Below, piece by piece: positions 53,514-62,792 of a stretch of DNA of 64,000 nucleotides. The stretch is from an uncultured Bacteroides sp. (GTDB taxonomy: Bacteria; Bacteroidota; Bacteroidia; Bacteroidales; Bacteroidaceae). The translations under genes and the position numbers were made by a program. The number at the start of each line of letters is the position of its first letter. Position 1 is the first letter of the stretch. Under the pieces are notes generated by a model. That model was not told where the DNA came from, ran no database searches, and saw nothing but the letters and a program-made list of their open reading frames with translations. Location: positions 17,993-81,992 of the forward strand of contig CALULP010000003.1 in assembly GCA_944321495.1 (NCBI GenBank), written 5' to 3'.

Positions 53514-56045
53514 ATGACTATAAGACGACTCTTGTTTTTACCTGTCTTGGCCGTACTTTTGCTGGCAGGTGCGTGTACCCCCGTGTCGACCGGGGAAAAA
53601 GAGGGCGATGGCCGCAGGCAGGACTTTACCGCCGGCTGGACATTCCGGCTTGGCGATGTTGCCGATGCCGCGCAACCCGCCTACGACGACTCTGAGTGGC
53701 GGAAGCTGAACCTGCCGCACGATTGGGCCATCGAGGGCGATTTTTCGAAAGACAATCCTTCGGGCACTGGCGGAGGCGCGCTGCCCGGAGGCGTGGGCTG
53801 GTACCGCAAAACCTTTACCGTGGACAAGGCGGACGAGGGCAAACGCTTCTACATAGACTTTGATGGCGTGTACATGAACAGCACCGTCTACATCAACGGC
53901 CATGCGCTGGGCACGCGCCCCTACGGATACATCTCTTTCAGCTACGACCTGACGCCCTACCTGAAGTGGGGAGCCGAAAACGTGCTGGCCGTGCGGGTGG
54001 ACAATGCCGAGCAGCCCAACTCGCGCTGGTACTCCGGATGCGGCATCTACCGCAACGTGTGGCTGCGCAAGCTCAGCCCCGTGCACGTGGGGCAATGGGG
54101 CACTTACGTCACCGCCGATGAAGTGACCAAGAACCATGCCCGCCTGACGGTGCGCACCACCGTGGACAATTGCCAGTCTTCGCCTGCCACCCTGGTGCTT
54201 CGCACCGAGCTGGTCGATGCCGAAGGGCGCGTCGTGGCACAGGCTCCTGCCGCATCCCTCGAGGTACAACCCCAGGCGCAGGCAGAGACCCGGCAAGAAC
54301 TTGCCCTTGACAATCCCATGCTTTGGTGCATCGAACATCCCTACCTGTACGATGTGCGCACCACGGTGCTTGCCGACGGCGAGGTGGCCGATGTTTACCA
54401 CACGCCCTTCGGCATCCGTACCTTTAAGTTCGATGCCAAGAAGGGCTTCTTCCTTAACGGGCAGCACGTCAAGATAAACGGCGTGTGTATGCACCACGAC
54501 CTGGGTTGCCTGGGCGCGGCGGTCAACACGCGTGCCATCGAGCGGCAGCTGGAGATACTGAAGGATATGGGGTGCAACGGCATCCGCTGCTCGCACAACC
54601 CGCCTGCCCCCGAACTGCTCGACCTGTGCGACCGCATGGGCTTCATCGTCATGGATGAAACCTTTGACATGTGGCGCAAGAAGAAGACTGCCCACGACTA
54701 TGCCCGCTACTTCAACGAGTGGCACGAACGTGACCTCACCGACCTCATCGTGCGCGACCGCAACCATCCCTCCATTTTCATCTGGAGCATTGGCAACGAG
54801 GTGCTCGAGCAGTGGAGCGACGCCAAGGCCGATACCCTCAGCCTGGAGGAAGCCAACCTGGTACTGAACTTCGGCCATAGCAAGAAAATGCTGGCCAAGG
54901 AAGACGGCGAACTCTCCGTCAACTCCCTCCTTACCAAGAAGCTGGCCGACATGGTGCGCGCTCTCGACCCCACGCGCCCCGTCACCGCCGGGTGCAACGA
55001 GCCGAACCCCAACAACCACCTGTTCCGCAGCGGCGCGCTGGACATCATCGGCTTCAATTACCACGACGACTGGTTCATGGGCGTGCCGCAGAATTTCCCC
55101 GGCAAGCCTTTCATCGTCACCGAAAGCGTGTCCGGCCTGATGACCCGCGGCTACTACCGCATGCCCAGCGACTCGATGTTCATCTGGCCCTCCCGGTGGG
55201 ACATTCCTTTCACCGACCCCACTTTCTCCTGCTCCTCTTACGACAATTGCCACGTGCCTTGGGGCAATTACCACGAGGGCACCTGGAAACTGGTCAAGCA
55301 GAATCCTTTCATCTCCGGGCAGTACATCTGGACGGGCTTCGACTACATCGGCGAGCCTACTCCCTACGGCTGGCCTGCGCGAAGCAGCTACTTCGGCATC
55401 GTCGACCTGGCCGGCTTCCCGAAAGACGTATATTATATGTATCAAAGCGAATGGCGCCCGGACAAGACGGTGCTGCATCTCTTCCCCCACTGGAACTGGC
55501 AGGAAGGCCAGACCGTCGACCTGTGGGCCTACTATAACAATGCCGATGAGGTGGAACTCTACGTCAATGGCCGCTCGCAGGGCGTGCGCACCAAGGCGGA
55601 CGGTGAGTTCCATGTGACATGGCGTGTAGCTTTCGAGCCGGGCACGCTGAAGGCCGTTTCCCGCAAAGGCGGCAAAGAGGTGGCCACGCAAGAGATACAT
55701 ACCGCCGGCGAGCCTGCGCAGATACGCCTCACCCCCGACCGTAGCATTTTGCTGGCCGACGGGCGCGACCTGAGCTTTGTGACGGTGGAAGTGCTGGATA
55801 AGGACGGTAACCTCTGTCCCTGGGCCGAGAATGACATCCGTTTTCAGGTAGAAGGCACAGGCTTCATAGCCGGTGTGGACAACGGGAGCCCCATCTCCCT
55901 GGAACGCTTCAAGGACAATCACCGCAAGGCCTTCTACGGCAAGTGCCTCGTGGTGGTGCAGAACAACGGCCAGAAGGGAGGCATCCGGTTGACCGCCGTG
56001 TCCGACGGGCTGAAGGAGGCAAGCATCGGGCTGAAGTCCAAGTAA
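53514..56045 (+). CDS. GH2 beta-galactosidase
   Basis: An 843-residue lipoprotein (lipobox LLAGAC). Jelly-roll sugar-binding domain (about 38-200: [33 protein letters not shown]), Ig-like GH2 domain, TIM barrel with acid/base Glu429 ([11 protein letters not shown]) and nucleophile Glu537 ([10 protein letters not shown]), then C-terminal beta domains of the DUF4982 and invasin-like type ([40 protein letters not shown]). It probably removes galactose from xyloglucan side chains once fucose is gone. Followed after 4 bp by the GH95 gene. Confidence 0.93.
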   Translation: MTIRRLLFLPVLAVLLLAGACTPVSTGEKEGDGRRQDFTAGWTFRLGDVADAAQPAYDDSEWRKLNLPHDWAIEGDFSKDNPSGTGGGALPGGVGWYRKTFTVDKADEGKRFYIDFDGVYMNSTVYINGHALGTRPYGYISFSYDLTPYLKWGAENVLAVRVDNAEQPNSRWYSGCGIYRNVWLRKLSPVHVGQWGTYVTADEVTKNHARLTVRTTVDNCQSSPATLVLRTELVDAEGRVVAQAPAASLEVQPQAQAETRQELALDNPMLWCIEHPYLYDVRTTVLADGEVADVYHTPFGIRTFKFDAKKGFFLNGQHVKINGVCMHHDLGCLGAAVNTRAIERQLEILKDMGCNGIRCSHNPPAPELLDLCDRMGFIVMDETFDMWRKKKTAHDYARYFNEWHERDLTDLIVRDRNHPSIFIWSIGNEVLEQWSDAKADTLSLEEANLVLNFGHSKKMLAKEDGELSVNSLLTKKLADMVRALDPTRPVTAGCNEPNPNNHLFRSGALDIIGFNYHDDWFMGVPQNFPGKPFIVTESVSGLMTRGYYRMPSDSMFIWPSRWDIPFTDPTFSCSSYDNCHVPWGNYHEGTWKLVKQNPFISGQYIWTGFDYIGEPTPYGWPARSSYFGIVDLAGFPKDVYYMYQSEWRPDKTVLHLFPHWNWQEGQTVDLWAYYNNADEVELYVNGRSQGVRTKADGEFHVTWRVAFEPGTLKAVSRKGGKEVATQEIHTAGEPAQIRLTPDRSILLADGRDLSFVTVEVLDKDGNLCPWAENDIRFQVEGTGFIAGVDNGSPISLERFKDNHRKAFYGKCLVVVQNNGQKGGIRLTAVSDGLKEASIGLKSK

Positions 56046-56049
56046 AGGT

Positions 56050-58539
56050 ATGAAATGTCCAAATCGTTTGTTTATGAAACGGCTCTTAGCTTTGTTATTC
56101 CTCTGTGCGGTGGCGCGTGTGTGGGCATCGGTTCCGGCCGATACCTGCAACCACCGCCTCTACTACACGGCTCCCGCCTCCATCTGGGAGGAAACCTTGC
56201 CCTTGGGCAACGGGCGGCTGGGCATGATGCCCGACGGCGGCATCCGGCATGAGCGTGTCGTGCTCAACGAAATCTCCCTGTGGAGCGGCTCAGAGTCCGA
56301 TTACAGTAATCCCGACGCTTCGCGCAGCCTGCCGGAAATCCGCCAACTGCTTTTCGAAGGGAAGAACCGCGAGGCACAGGAACTGATGTACAGCAGCTTT
56401 GTCCCCAAAAAGCAAGAGACCGACGGCCGCTACGGTACCTATCAGGTCTTAGGCTTCCTGGATATCTTCCAATCTGTGGAAGGAGAGGAAGAGGCCGGTG
56501 TGCAAGATTACCTGCGGGAACTGTCGTTGCGCGATGCCGTGGCGGTTACCTCATTCCGCAGCGCGGGAGTAGGCTACAAGCGGGAATACTTCACCTCGCG
56601 CGCCCACGACGTAATGCTGGTTCATCTCACGGCATCGCGTGAGGGCGCCCTGTCTTTCTCTGTCCGGATCAGCCGGCCCGAGCGCGCCTTGGTCACCACT
56701 GACGGGCAGACGCTGTTGATGGACGGGCAACTCGACAGCGGCAACCCTGCGCACGAAGGCATGCGCTTCCACACGGCGCTCCGGGTATTGCCGTTGGGCG
56801 GTAGCCTGAGCATATCCGAAGCCGGGGGCGTTGCCCTGTCCGGAGCCAATGAGGCTTGGATAGTAGTGTCTGCCGCCACCTCTTTCGCGGCAGAGGGCAC
56901 AGACTTTCCGGGAGAGCGGTATGTGGAACATGCCGACAGTCTGCTGGAGGCCGCCTGCGTGAGGCTGTGGAAGGAACAGCTTTCGGCGTATGACCCTCCG
57001 AGAGAGTCCATGCGGCAATCCCACGTGGAGGCCCACCGTGCCCTGTACGACCGGGTGTCGCTCGCGCTTCCCGCCTCGCCGGACGATGTCCTGCCTACCG
57101 GCCAACGCCTGCTGCGCTTTGCCGATTCCCCCTCGCCGGGACTTGCCGCGCTGTACTACAACTACGGCCGCTACCTGCTCATCAGCAGTACCCGTCCCGG
57201 CAGCCTGCCGCCCAACCTCCAAGGGCTTTGGGCCAACGGCTTGCAGACGCCTTGGAACGGCGACTACCACACCAACATCAACATCCAGATGAACCATTGG
57301 CCGCTGGAACAGGCCGGCCTCTCCGAACTGTACCAGCCCCTTGTCACCTTGGTCGAACGTCTGGTGCCCTCGGGCAGGCGGTCGGCGCGTTCTTTCTATG
57401 GCGATGAGGCCCAAGGCTGGGTGCTGCACATGATGACCAATGTATGGAACTACACCGCCCCGGGCGAACACCCCTCGTGGGGCGCCACCAATACGGGCGG
57501 AGCCTGGCTTTGCGCGCACCTGTGGGAACACTACCTCTATACGCGCGACATGGACTACTTGCGCCGCATCTATCCCGTGATGAAAGGTGCCGCTGAGTTC
57601 TTCCGTTCCACCACCGTCCGCGAACCCCGGCACGGCTGGCTGGTGACGGCGCCTACCTCTTCGCCGGAAAATACCTTCTACCTGCCGGGCGACACGCTGA
57701 CGCCTGTCAGCGTCTGCATGGGCCCCACGATGGACGTGCAGCTGCTGCGCGAACTCTACACGAATGTGGCGGCTGCAGCCCGGCTATTGGATTGCGACGA
57801 AGCATTTGCCCGGGCCCTGGAGCGCGACATGGAAGACTTCCCGCCTATGCAGGTCAGTCGGGAAGGATACCTGCAGGAGTGGCTGGAAGATTACCGCGAG
57901 GTGGATGTGCACCACCGCCACGTGTCCCACCTTTACGGTTTGCATCCCGGTAACCAGATTTCGCCCGCCCGCACGCCGGAGCTGGCAGAAGCCTGCCGGG
58001 TGACGCTGAACCGCCGCGGCGATGAAGGCACCGGCTGGAGCCGCGCCTGGAAAGTGAACTTCTGGGCACGCCTGGGCGACGGCGACCGCGCCTGGAAGTT
58101 GCTGCGCAGCCTTTGGCAACCGGCTGTCGACCCTGTGGACGGGCATCATGGCAGCGGCACCTTCCCCAACTTGTTCTGTTCGCACCCGCCTTTCCAGATA
58201 GACGGCAACTTCGGCGGGGCGGCAGGCATCGGCGAAATGCTGTTGCAGAGCCATGAGGGCTTTATCCATCTGCTGCCTGCCTTGCCTTCCACGTGGACGG
58301 AAGGCTCGTTCCGGAACCTGCGTGTCAGGGGTGGGGCGGCTGTCAGCCTGCAGTGGAAAGGCGGGCGTGCCGTGCAGGCGGAAGTGGTGGCGTTCGTGCC
58401 GGGCACGTTCGTGGTGAAGATGCCTGCTGGCGCAAGCCGGGCCTCCTGTACTGCCGGCGGCCACACATCCGTTTGTACCGGCTCCATGATAACCCTCGAC
58501 CTGAAGCAAGGCGAGCGTTGCACCCTCCTGTTCCGTTGA
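56050..58539 (+). CDS. GH95 alpha-L-fucosidase-type enzyme
   Basis: An 829-residue secreted enzyme; ATG 56074 ([19 protein letters not shown]) is an equally good start giving a shorter signal peptide. N-terminal beta domain with [13 protein letters not shown], then an (alpha/alpha)6 barrel. The residues known from Bifidobacterium AfcA are present: the asparagine pair Asn409 and Asn411 ([18 protein letters not shown]), the acid Glu540 ([10 protein letters not shown]) and an aspartate Asp718 ([10 protein letters not shown]). GH95 removes alpha-1,2-fucose (some members act on L-galactose), which points to fucosylated xyloglucan. It is translationally close to GH2 and is the last gene of the locus. 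Confidence 0.92.
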   Translation: MKCPNRLFMKRLLALLFLCAVARVWASVPADTCNHRLYYTAPASIWEETLPLGNGRLGMMPDGGIRHERVVLNEISLWSGSESDYSNPDASRSLPEIRQLLFEGKNREAQELMYSSFVPKKQETDGRYGTYQVLGFLDIFQSVEGEEEAGVQDYLRELSLRDAVAVTSFRSAGVGYKREYFTSRAHDVMLVHLTASREGALSFSVRISRPERALVTTDGQTLLMDGQLDSGNPAHEGMRFHTALRVLPLGGSLSISEAGGVALSGANEAWIVVSAATSFAAEGTDFPGERYVEHADSLLEAACVRLWKEQLSAYDPPRESMRQSHVEAHRALYDRVSLALPASPDDVLPTGQRLLRFADSPSPGLAALYYNYGRYLLISSTRPGSLPPNLQGLWANGLQTPWNGDYHTNINIQMNHWPLEQAGLSELYQPLVTLVERLVPSGRRSARSFYGDEAQGWVLHMMTNVWNYTAPGEHPSWGATNTGGAWLCAHLWEHYLYTRDMDYLRRIYPVMKGAAEFFRSTTVREPRHGWLVTAPTSSPENTFYLPGDTLTPVSVCMGPTMDVQLLRELYTNVAAAARLLDCDEAFARALERDMEDFPPMQVSREGYLQEWLEDYREVDVHHRHVSHLYGLHPGNQISPARTPELAEACRVTLNRRGDEGTGWSRAWKVNFWARLGDGDRAWKLLRSLWQPAVDPVDGHHGSGTFPNLFCSHPPFQIDGNFGGAAGIGEMLLQSHEGFIHLLPALPSTWTEGSFRNLRVRGGAAVSLQWKGGRAVQAEVVAFVPGTFVVKMPAGASRASCTAGGHTSVCTGSMITLDLKQGERCTLLFR

Positions 58540-58589
58540 GGCAGGAGGCGTGCTTCGCGCGGCTTGTTGCCCGTTCGCCGGAAATGCCT

Positions 58590-58597
58590 TACCTTTG
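58590..58597 (+). promoter_or_regulatory. -7 box for the methyltransferase-like gene
   Basis: TACCTTTG, exact TAnnTTTG, 16 bp before the ATG at 58613. Confidence 0.55.
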
Positions 58598-58612
58598 CGG
58601 CGTAAAAGTTGC

Positions 58613-59257
58613 ATGAACATGAATCCTCTGTTGCTCCGTCTTCTGCACCCGTTCGTATGGCTGCTCCGTTTCCGCCACAGGCGTGGATACGGGGTACACT
58701 CTCCCTTTGCCTTCAACTTCATTACGGACGTGGTGTACCAGCGGCTGCCTTACTACAAGTATCGCGAATTGGCTTTGCAGGAGCGGGCACAGGCTTCCGC
58801 CTGGGGCGGGAACTGGGGATACGAGTCCCGCAAGGTGAAGCGGCTGCTGTTCCGCATCGTCAACTATTGCCAGCCCGGCCTGATTGTCGATGCCGGGCGT
58901 CTTGCCGCCTCTGCCCTCTACCTGAAGACGGCACGGGCGGGGGCGGACTACACGCCGGCTGCCGACCTGTCGGAACTGTTCCTGGAACCCGATGTGCCTG
59001 TCGGCTTCCTGTACCTGCACGACTACCGCCGTCCGGAATTTGTGGAAGAGGTGTTCCGCCTTTGTGCCGAGCGCACCACGGGGCAGTCGGTCTTCGTGGT
59101 GGAGGGCATCGGTTACACGCGCGCCATGCGCCGCCTGTGGCGCCGGATGCAGCAGCACGGGCGGGTGGGCGTCACTTTCGACCTGTACGACCTGGGCATC
59201 CTTTTCTTCGACCGCACCAAGAACAAGCAGCACTACGTGGTGAATTTCGGCCTGTAG
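58613..59257 (+). CDS. SAM-methyltransferase-like protein with degenerate motif I
   Basis: A 214-residue protein. The N-terminus RRGYGVHSPFAFNFITDVVY and C-terminus GVTFDLYDLGILFFDRTKNK are those of a Bacteroidetes family of class I methyltransferases related to O-methyltransferases. At the SAM-binding position, where relatives have a GTxxG-type loop, it reads LIVDAGRLAASALYLKTA, without the glycines, so catalytic activity is doubtful. The start is ATG 58613; the next methionine is two codons on. Own promoter; GC-rich like its neighbours. Confidence 0.7.
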   Translation: MNMNPLLLRLLHPFVWLLRFRHRRGYGVHSPFAFNFITDVVYQRLPYYKYRELALQERAQASAWGGNWGYESRKVKRLLFRIVNYCQPGLIVDAGRLAASALYLKTARAGADYTPAADLSELFLEPDVPVGFLYLHDYRRPEFVEEVFRLCAERTTGQSVFVVEGIGYTRAMRRLWRRMQQHGRVGVTFDLYDLGILFFDRTKNKQHYVVNFGL

Positions 59258-59324
59258 CCTCCCCTGTCCTCCGTTGCATATTTATACAACCTGAATCTTT
59301 CCGGATTCGCAGTTTGTTCGCTCC

Positions 59325-59400
59325 ACCTGACCGAACCAGTACCGAACGGGGTACGACCGAGGTAAGGCCCGGGTACGGGGCAGAAGTTGTGCATGGTTAT
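59325..59400 (-). repeat. 11-bp-period array, copy D (inverted orientation)
   Basis: Four units on the minus strand at 59325-59368 (GCCTTACCTCG, GTCGTACCCCG, TTCGGTACTGG, TTCGGTCAGGT). They are closest to copy C; the flank beyond 59325 reads GGTGGAGCGAACAAACTG on the minus strand, a shortened form of the flank of copies A-C. Confidence 0.8.
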
Positions 59401-59453
59401 GCATGAAACGTATTTTTTTCCCTGTACCCTTGCGGGAACAAGTTTTTTCTTGA

Positions 59454-59461
59454 TACTTTTG
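59454..59461 (+). promoter_or_regulatory. -7 box for the small lipoprotein
   Basis: TACTTTTG, exact TAnnTTTG, 63 bp before the ATG at 59524. Confidence 0.55.
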
Positions 59462-59523
59462 TCCCGGTTTCTTTCCGGTTGGGAAGGGAACGGATGTTTT
59501 GTTGGGTTTAAACAAAGATAGTT

Positions 59524-59802
59524 ATGAGAAAAGGATTGTTGTTTGTCGCAGGGAGTCTGTTGGCCTTAGGGGCTTGCCAGAGTGCGCCTCAAACAAACAG
59601 GCTGAAAGGGGTGGTAACGGATGCTACCATGAATACCATAGCCGTAGAGGCAGGAGATACCTTGTTTTTCAGTACAATGGATGCCGACCGGACTGGTCTG
59701 GATGGCTTGCTTGTCGGCGACTCGGTGGAGGTCTATTATAAAGGAGAATATAAGCCGGGAATGGCGGCCTTGAAGGTGGTAAGCATAAACGGGAAAATAT
59801 GA
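59524..59802 (+). CDS. Small lipoprotein of unknown function
   Basis: A 92-residue lipoprotein (lipobox LGAC at about residue 18). The mature part is a single beta-rich domain, LKGVVTDATMNTIAVEAGDT then LLVGDSVEVYYKGEYKPGMA, similar in pattern to small Bacteroidales hypothetical lipoproteins that look like OB-fold binding modules. No function known. Its stop codon overlaps the start codon of the following acetyltransferase remnant (ATGA), so the two were once translationally coupled. Confidence 0.8.
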   Translation: MRKGLLFVAGSLLALGACQSAPQTNRLKGVVTDATMNTIAVEAGDTLFFSTMDADRTGLDGLLVGDSVEVYYKGEYKPGMAALKVVSINGKI

Positions 59803-60017
59803 ACAGCCAATTCCACATCATCGACAAATCCACCTGGGAGCGGAGCATTTAGACGGTCGTGGCGGACATGGAGCGCTATCGGGACGTGACGGGTGTCATT
59901 AAGGCGCGTCCCGGCCAGCCGGCCAACTTTTGTCCCATCTCATGCCATGCCGTGGCCGACGGGTATCACACGTGCAAGCTCATCAACGACATGCAGGAGA
60001 TAGCGGCCTGCTTTTAG
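59799..60017 (+). pseudogene. Remnant of a CatA-like acetyltransferase gene
   Basis: One reading frame shows MNSQFHIIDKSTWERSI, a TAG stop (codon 18), then TVVADMERYRDVTGVIKARP, FCPISCHAVADGYHTCKLIN and DMQEIAACF before a final stop. The pieces match the N-terminus, a middle segment and the catalytic-histidine region of chloramphenicol-acetyltransferase-like trimeric enzymes (normally about 210 residues with an HxxxDG motif; here CHAVADG). At least two internal deletions are implied: one after WERSI and one joining FCPISCH to AVADG. The frame stays in register, and the start overlaps the upstream stop. Not functional. Confidence 0.75.
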
Positions 60018-60049
60018 TGTCCGGAGAGCCTGTTCATGGTATTCTTCTT

Positions 60050-60565
60050 TTACTCCATTCTTCCATATTTCATTTCCTCCCCATTCTTGTCATATTGTTT
60101 GCGTTTCCCCGTGGGAGGGGCGGTGAGGGTGATGCGAACCACTGCCGTGCGGTGCAGGCTGCGGCGGACGGCGTCATCGAAAGCATCCATGTGACGGGGC
60201 AGGAAGCGTTGGCTGATGGCACGGAGAGCTTCTATCTTTTCTTTTTCATCTGTAACTAACTTTGCCCGGCCGAAAGCGATGGCCGAGCGGTATTGCAGGG
60301 TGAACGAGCCGTCCTTTGGCCCGACGGTGGGCGCGCATTGGGTGACGGCCGACAGACATACTTCGGGATGGGCGGCTATGGCGTTGAGTTTGTCACCTTC
60401 CAAAGCGCAGTGGAAGTACCACACCTCATCACTTGTTGAGGCCAGGGACAGGGGCACGCCATAGGCGGTGCCGTCCGGACGGGTGAAACTGACGGTGATG
60501 TACGGTGCTTTGCGCATAATCTCCAGTGCCCAGTCGGCGGGCATTTCCCGGCTTGCTTTTCTCAT
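60050..60565 (-). CDS. Pyridoxamine 5'-phosphate oxidase-like flavoprotein, Nim-like
   Basis: A 171-residue split-barrel FMN protein. The start at 60565 (MRKASREMPADWALEIMRKA) fits the family; the frame is open further upstream but crosses the promoter. Visible features are APYITVSFTRPDGTAYGVPL, SDEVWYFHCALEGDKLNAIA, LQYRSAIAFGRAKLV with the FMN-phosphate side, and EKIEALRAISQRFLP. The arrangement resembles the pyridox_ox_2 group that includes Nim nitroimidazole-resistance proteins, but resistance cannot be concluded. Divergent from the beta-lactamase gene over 155 bp. Confidence 0.85.
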   Translation of the reverse strand: MRKASREMPADWALEIMRKAPYITVSFTRPDGTAYGVPLSLASTSDEVWYFHCALEGDKLNAIAAHPEVCLSAVTQCAPTVGPKDGSFTLQYRSAIAFGRAKLVTDEKEKIEALRAISQRFLPRHMDAFDDAVRRSLHRTAVVRITLTAPPTGKRKQYDKNGEEMKYGRME

Positions 60566-60596
60566 TGTGTTGTCCTTTAAAGTTTGTTTCCGGGTA

Positions 60597-60604
60597 CAAA
60601 CATA
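60597..60604 (-). promoter_or_regulatory. -7 box for the Nim-like gene
   Basis: Minus strand TATGTTTG, exact TAnnTTTG, 32 bp before the start codon. Confidence 0.5.
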
Positions 60605-60720
60605 GGCATAAATCTTTGTCTTTTTTGTTCTGTACAATCGAGAATAGAAAGATTTTATTTTTCTTTGCAAAGAAATATCAGAAAAAAACATGCGGTTGAA
60701 CATTTAAGGCTTTCTGTGCA

Positions 60721-61599
60721 ATGAAGATTTATATTTCCTTTTTCCTCTTTATAGTTGTTGGCCTGTCCGTCAGGGCTTCCGGCCCTTTGCGAGGTCAGAT
60801 ACAAGCTATTATTGAAAAGGCCGACGCTCAGGTGGGGGTGGCTGTCATTGTGGACGGGGAAGATACGTTGACGTTCAACAACGACGGGCATTATCCGCTG
60901 ATGAGCGTGATGAAATTCCATCAGGCCCTGGCTGTGGCCCACGCTTTAGAAGGGCGCGGACTGTCCCTTTCCACTCCCTTGCAGATAGAACCGCAAGATT
61001 TGTTGCCCGATACCTACAGCCCCCTGCGCGACCGCTATCCGGAGGGAGGCATTACCCTGTCCGTGGGCGAACTGCTGGTTTATACTTTGCAACAGAGCGA
61101 CAACAATGCTTGCGACATCTTGTTCCGGTATATCGGGGGTGTTGCTGCGGCAGATAAGTTTATCCGCTCTTTGGGTATCGGGGATTTTGCCCTTTCGGCT
61201 ACCGAAGCCGATATGCACCGGCATCCGGAGAAATGTTATGACAACTGGGGCACACCGCTTTCCGTGGCCTTGCTTATGGATAAGCTTGCGTCGGGAAAAT
61301 TGCCTGTCGGAGCGGTTTATACCCGCTTCATCCGTAAGGCACTGCTTGCCTGCCAGACCGGGCGTGAGCGGTTGCCTGCCCCGTTGCAGGGAACCCGTGC
61401 CCGCATCGGGCATAAAACGGGTACATCCGACCTCAACAGTAAAGGGGAGTGGACGGGTGTCAACGACGCTGGATTTGTCTTGCTTCCCGATGGCAGGCGG
61501 TATGTTATTGCCGTGTTGGTCAAGCATTCCAGACTTTCTCTTCGGGAAACGGAGAAAATCATTGCCGACATTTCGGCGGCAGTGTATGAAAGTTTGTAA
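60721..61599 (+). CDS. Class A beta-lactamase, subclass A2 (CblA/CepA-like)
   Basis: A 292-residue periplasmic serine beta-lactamase with signal peptide MKIYISFFLFIVVGLSVRAS. Active-site elements are Ser62-x-x-Lys65 (LMSVMKFHQALAVAH), Ser126-Asp-Asn (QQSDNNACDIL), an omega-loop glutamate in ATEADMHRHPEKCY and Lys232-Thr-Gly (GHKTGTSDLNSKGEW). Sequence pattern (PLMSVMKFH, YSPLRDRYP, NDAGFVLLPDGRRY) is that of the Bacteroides chromosomal cephalosporinases. All catalytic residues are present, so it should be active; spectrum and expression cannot be judged. Confidence 0.95.
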   Translation: MKIYISFFLFIVVGLSVRASGPLRGQIQAIIEKADAQVGVAVIVDGEDTLTFNNDGHYPLMSVMKFHQALAVAHALEGRGLSLSTPLQIEPQDLLPDTYSPLRDRYPEGGITLSVGELLVYTLQQSDNNACDILFRYIGGVAAADKFIRSLGIGDFALSATEADMHRHPEKCYDNWGTPLSVALLMDKLASGKLPVGAVYTRFIRKALLACQTGRERLPAPLQGTRARIGHKTGTSDLNSKGEWTGVNDAGFVLLPDGRRYVIAVLVKHSRLSLRETEKIIADISAAVYESL

Positions 61600-61659
61600 G
61601 GAACAGCCCCGGAAGTTATTTTCCGTGGGGGAAAAGTTCTCGGATTCGTATCCATCGTT

Positions 61660-61667
61660 TATCTTTG
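61660..61667 (+). promoter_or_regulatory. -7 box for the adenosyltransferase gene
   Basis: TATCTTTG, exact TAnnTTTG, 36 bp before the ATG at 61703. Confidence 0.6.
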
Positions 61668-61702
61668 TGGCAGAAAGTCGTATTTAAAAGTATTTATCCG
61701 CA

Positions 61703-62266
61703 ATGAAGAAAAGCATGATATACACCAAGACGGGCGATGGGGGGCGTACTTCCCTGGTAGGGGGCACCCGTGTGTCGAAAACAGATGACCGGTTGGAAGC
61801 TTATGGCACGGTCGATGAGTTGAATTCCTTCCTGGGGCTGCTGTTGACTTACCTTTCCGACGAACGCGACCAGGCCTTTGTAAGCCGGGTGCAGAACGAA
61901 CTTTTTGTGGTAGGCTCTTATCTTGCAACCGACCAGTCCACGACGCAGCTTCGCGCATCTTCCAGGGTTACCCCGGAGCAGGTGGAAAGCCTGGAGCATG
62001 AGATAGACCGCCTGGATGCCATGCTTCCGCCTCTCAACGCTTTCCTGTTGCCCAGAGGAAGCCGGGGAGCGGCGGTTTGCCATGTCTGTCGCACGGTTTG
62101 CCGGCGGGCGGAGCGGCGTATTCTGGCCCTTGCAAAGCAGGCGGAAATCGCTCCGGAACTGCTGGCGTATGTCAATCGTTTGTCCGATTATCTGTTCGTC
62201 CTTTCCCGGAAAATGAACCATGGGGACAAAAAAAATGAAATATTTTGGAAGATTGATTGCAAATGA
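61703..62266 (+). CDS. ATP:cob(I)alamin adenosyltransferase, PduO type
   Basis: A 187-residue cytoplasmic enzyme that transfers the adenosyl group of ATP to cob(I)alamin to make coenzyme B12. The N-terminal ATP-binding motif is [36 protein letters not shown] and the conserved helix [22 protein letters not shown] with [15 protein letters not shown] follow. It complements the btuBGFCD uptake operon 37 kb away: imported cobalamin is adenosylated here, for example for methylmalonyl-CoA mutase. It has its own promoter and no riboswitch. Confidence 0.95.
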   Translation: MKKSMIYTKTGDGGRTSLVGGTRVSKTDDRLEAYGTVDELNSFLGLLLTYLSDERDQAFVSRVQNELFVVGSYLATDQSTTQLRASSRVTPEQVESLEHEIDRLDAMLPPLNAFLLPRGSRGAAVCHVCRTVCRRAERRILALAKQAEIAPELLAYVNRLSDYLFVLSRKMNHGDKKNEIFWKIDCK

Positions 62267-62278
62267 CAGATTTTGTTA

Positions 62279-62286
62279 TACATTTG
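62279..62286 (+). promoter_or_regulatory. -7 box for the DUF2795 gene
   Basis: TACATTTG, exact TAnnTTTG, 55 bp before the ATG at 62341. Confidence 0.5.
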
Positions 62287-62340
62287 CCGCCAATTAGAGA
62301 GTAAACAACTGTATATTCACAATTTTAATACTTAGAAACT

Positions 62341-62562
62341 ATGTATTGGACATTGGAATTGGCATCGAAGCTTGAGGATGCCCCTTGGCCGGCAACCAAG
62401 GATGAGTTGATAGATTATGCCATGCGCTCAGGTGCTCCGCTGGAAGTGATTGAGAATCTGCAGGAAATGGAAGATGAAGGCGAGATCTATGAAAGCATCG
62501 AAGACATCTGGCCCGATTATCCCAGCAAGGAAGACTTCTTTTTCAACGAGGAAGAATATTAG
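62341..62562 (+). CDS. DUF2795 family small acidic protein
   Basis: A 73-residue, strongly acidic protein (MYWTLELASKLEDAPWPATK, DELIDYAMRSGAPLEVIENL, EDIWPDYPSKEDFFFNEEEY) matching the DUF2795 family that is widespread in Bacteroidales, function unknown. Well expressed-looking: own promoter, terminator 27 bp after the stop. It is the last core-looking gene before the integrase segment. Confidence 0.88.
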   Translation: MYWTLELASKLEDAPWPATKDELIDYAMRSGAPLEVIENLQEMEDEGEIYESIEDIWPDYPSKEDFFFNEEEY

Positions 62563-62589
62563 TGCAATTTTAAGCGCAAAAATGCTATT

Positions 62590-62624
62590 AAATCCCTGCT
62601 AATCAATAAGATTGGCGGGGATTT
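62590..62624 (+). terminator. Terminator hairpin after the DUF2795 gene
   Basis: AAATCCCTGCTAATC (62590-62604) pairs with GATTGGCGGGGATTT (62610-62624), two G-U pairs and a 5-nt loop; AATTTG follows, so the T-run is weak. Confidence 0.7.
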
Positions 62625-62627
62625 AAT

Positions 62628-62724
62628 TTGTTTGGACAACAGTGTTTGACCGCCTCAAATGGCGTGGTTTATTTGGACAAAATACGTTTTTCGGAGGAAA
62701 AATCGGGATTTGTTTGGACAAAAT
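62628..62724. repeat. Three direct repeats TTTGGACAA spaced exactly 41 bp
   Basis: TTTGGACAA at 62631-62639, 62672-62680 and 62713-62721: both intervals are 41 bp. The wider consensus is ATTTGTTTGGACAAAAT. They lie directly upstream of the integrase gene and downstream of the DUF2795 terminator, as expected for recombinase arm-type or excisionase sites; function is inferred from position only. Confidence 0.75.
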
Positions 62725-62792
62725 TCATTACCTTTACAGAGGTTTGTGAGTATTGCCGCAACCTCTGTTTTTTAATTTCAAACATCTCCAGT

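Noticed and set aside
53538-56150. Open frame of 870 codons on the minus strand across GH2
   Set aside because: The plus strand encodes a complete GH2 with both catalytic glutamates; the antisense frame is a composition effect.
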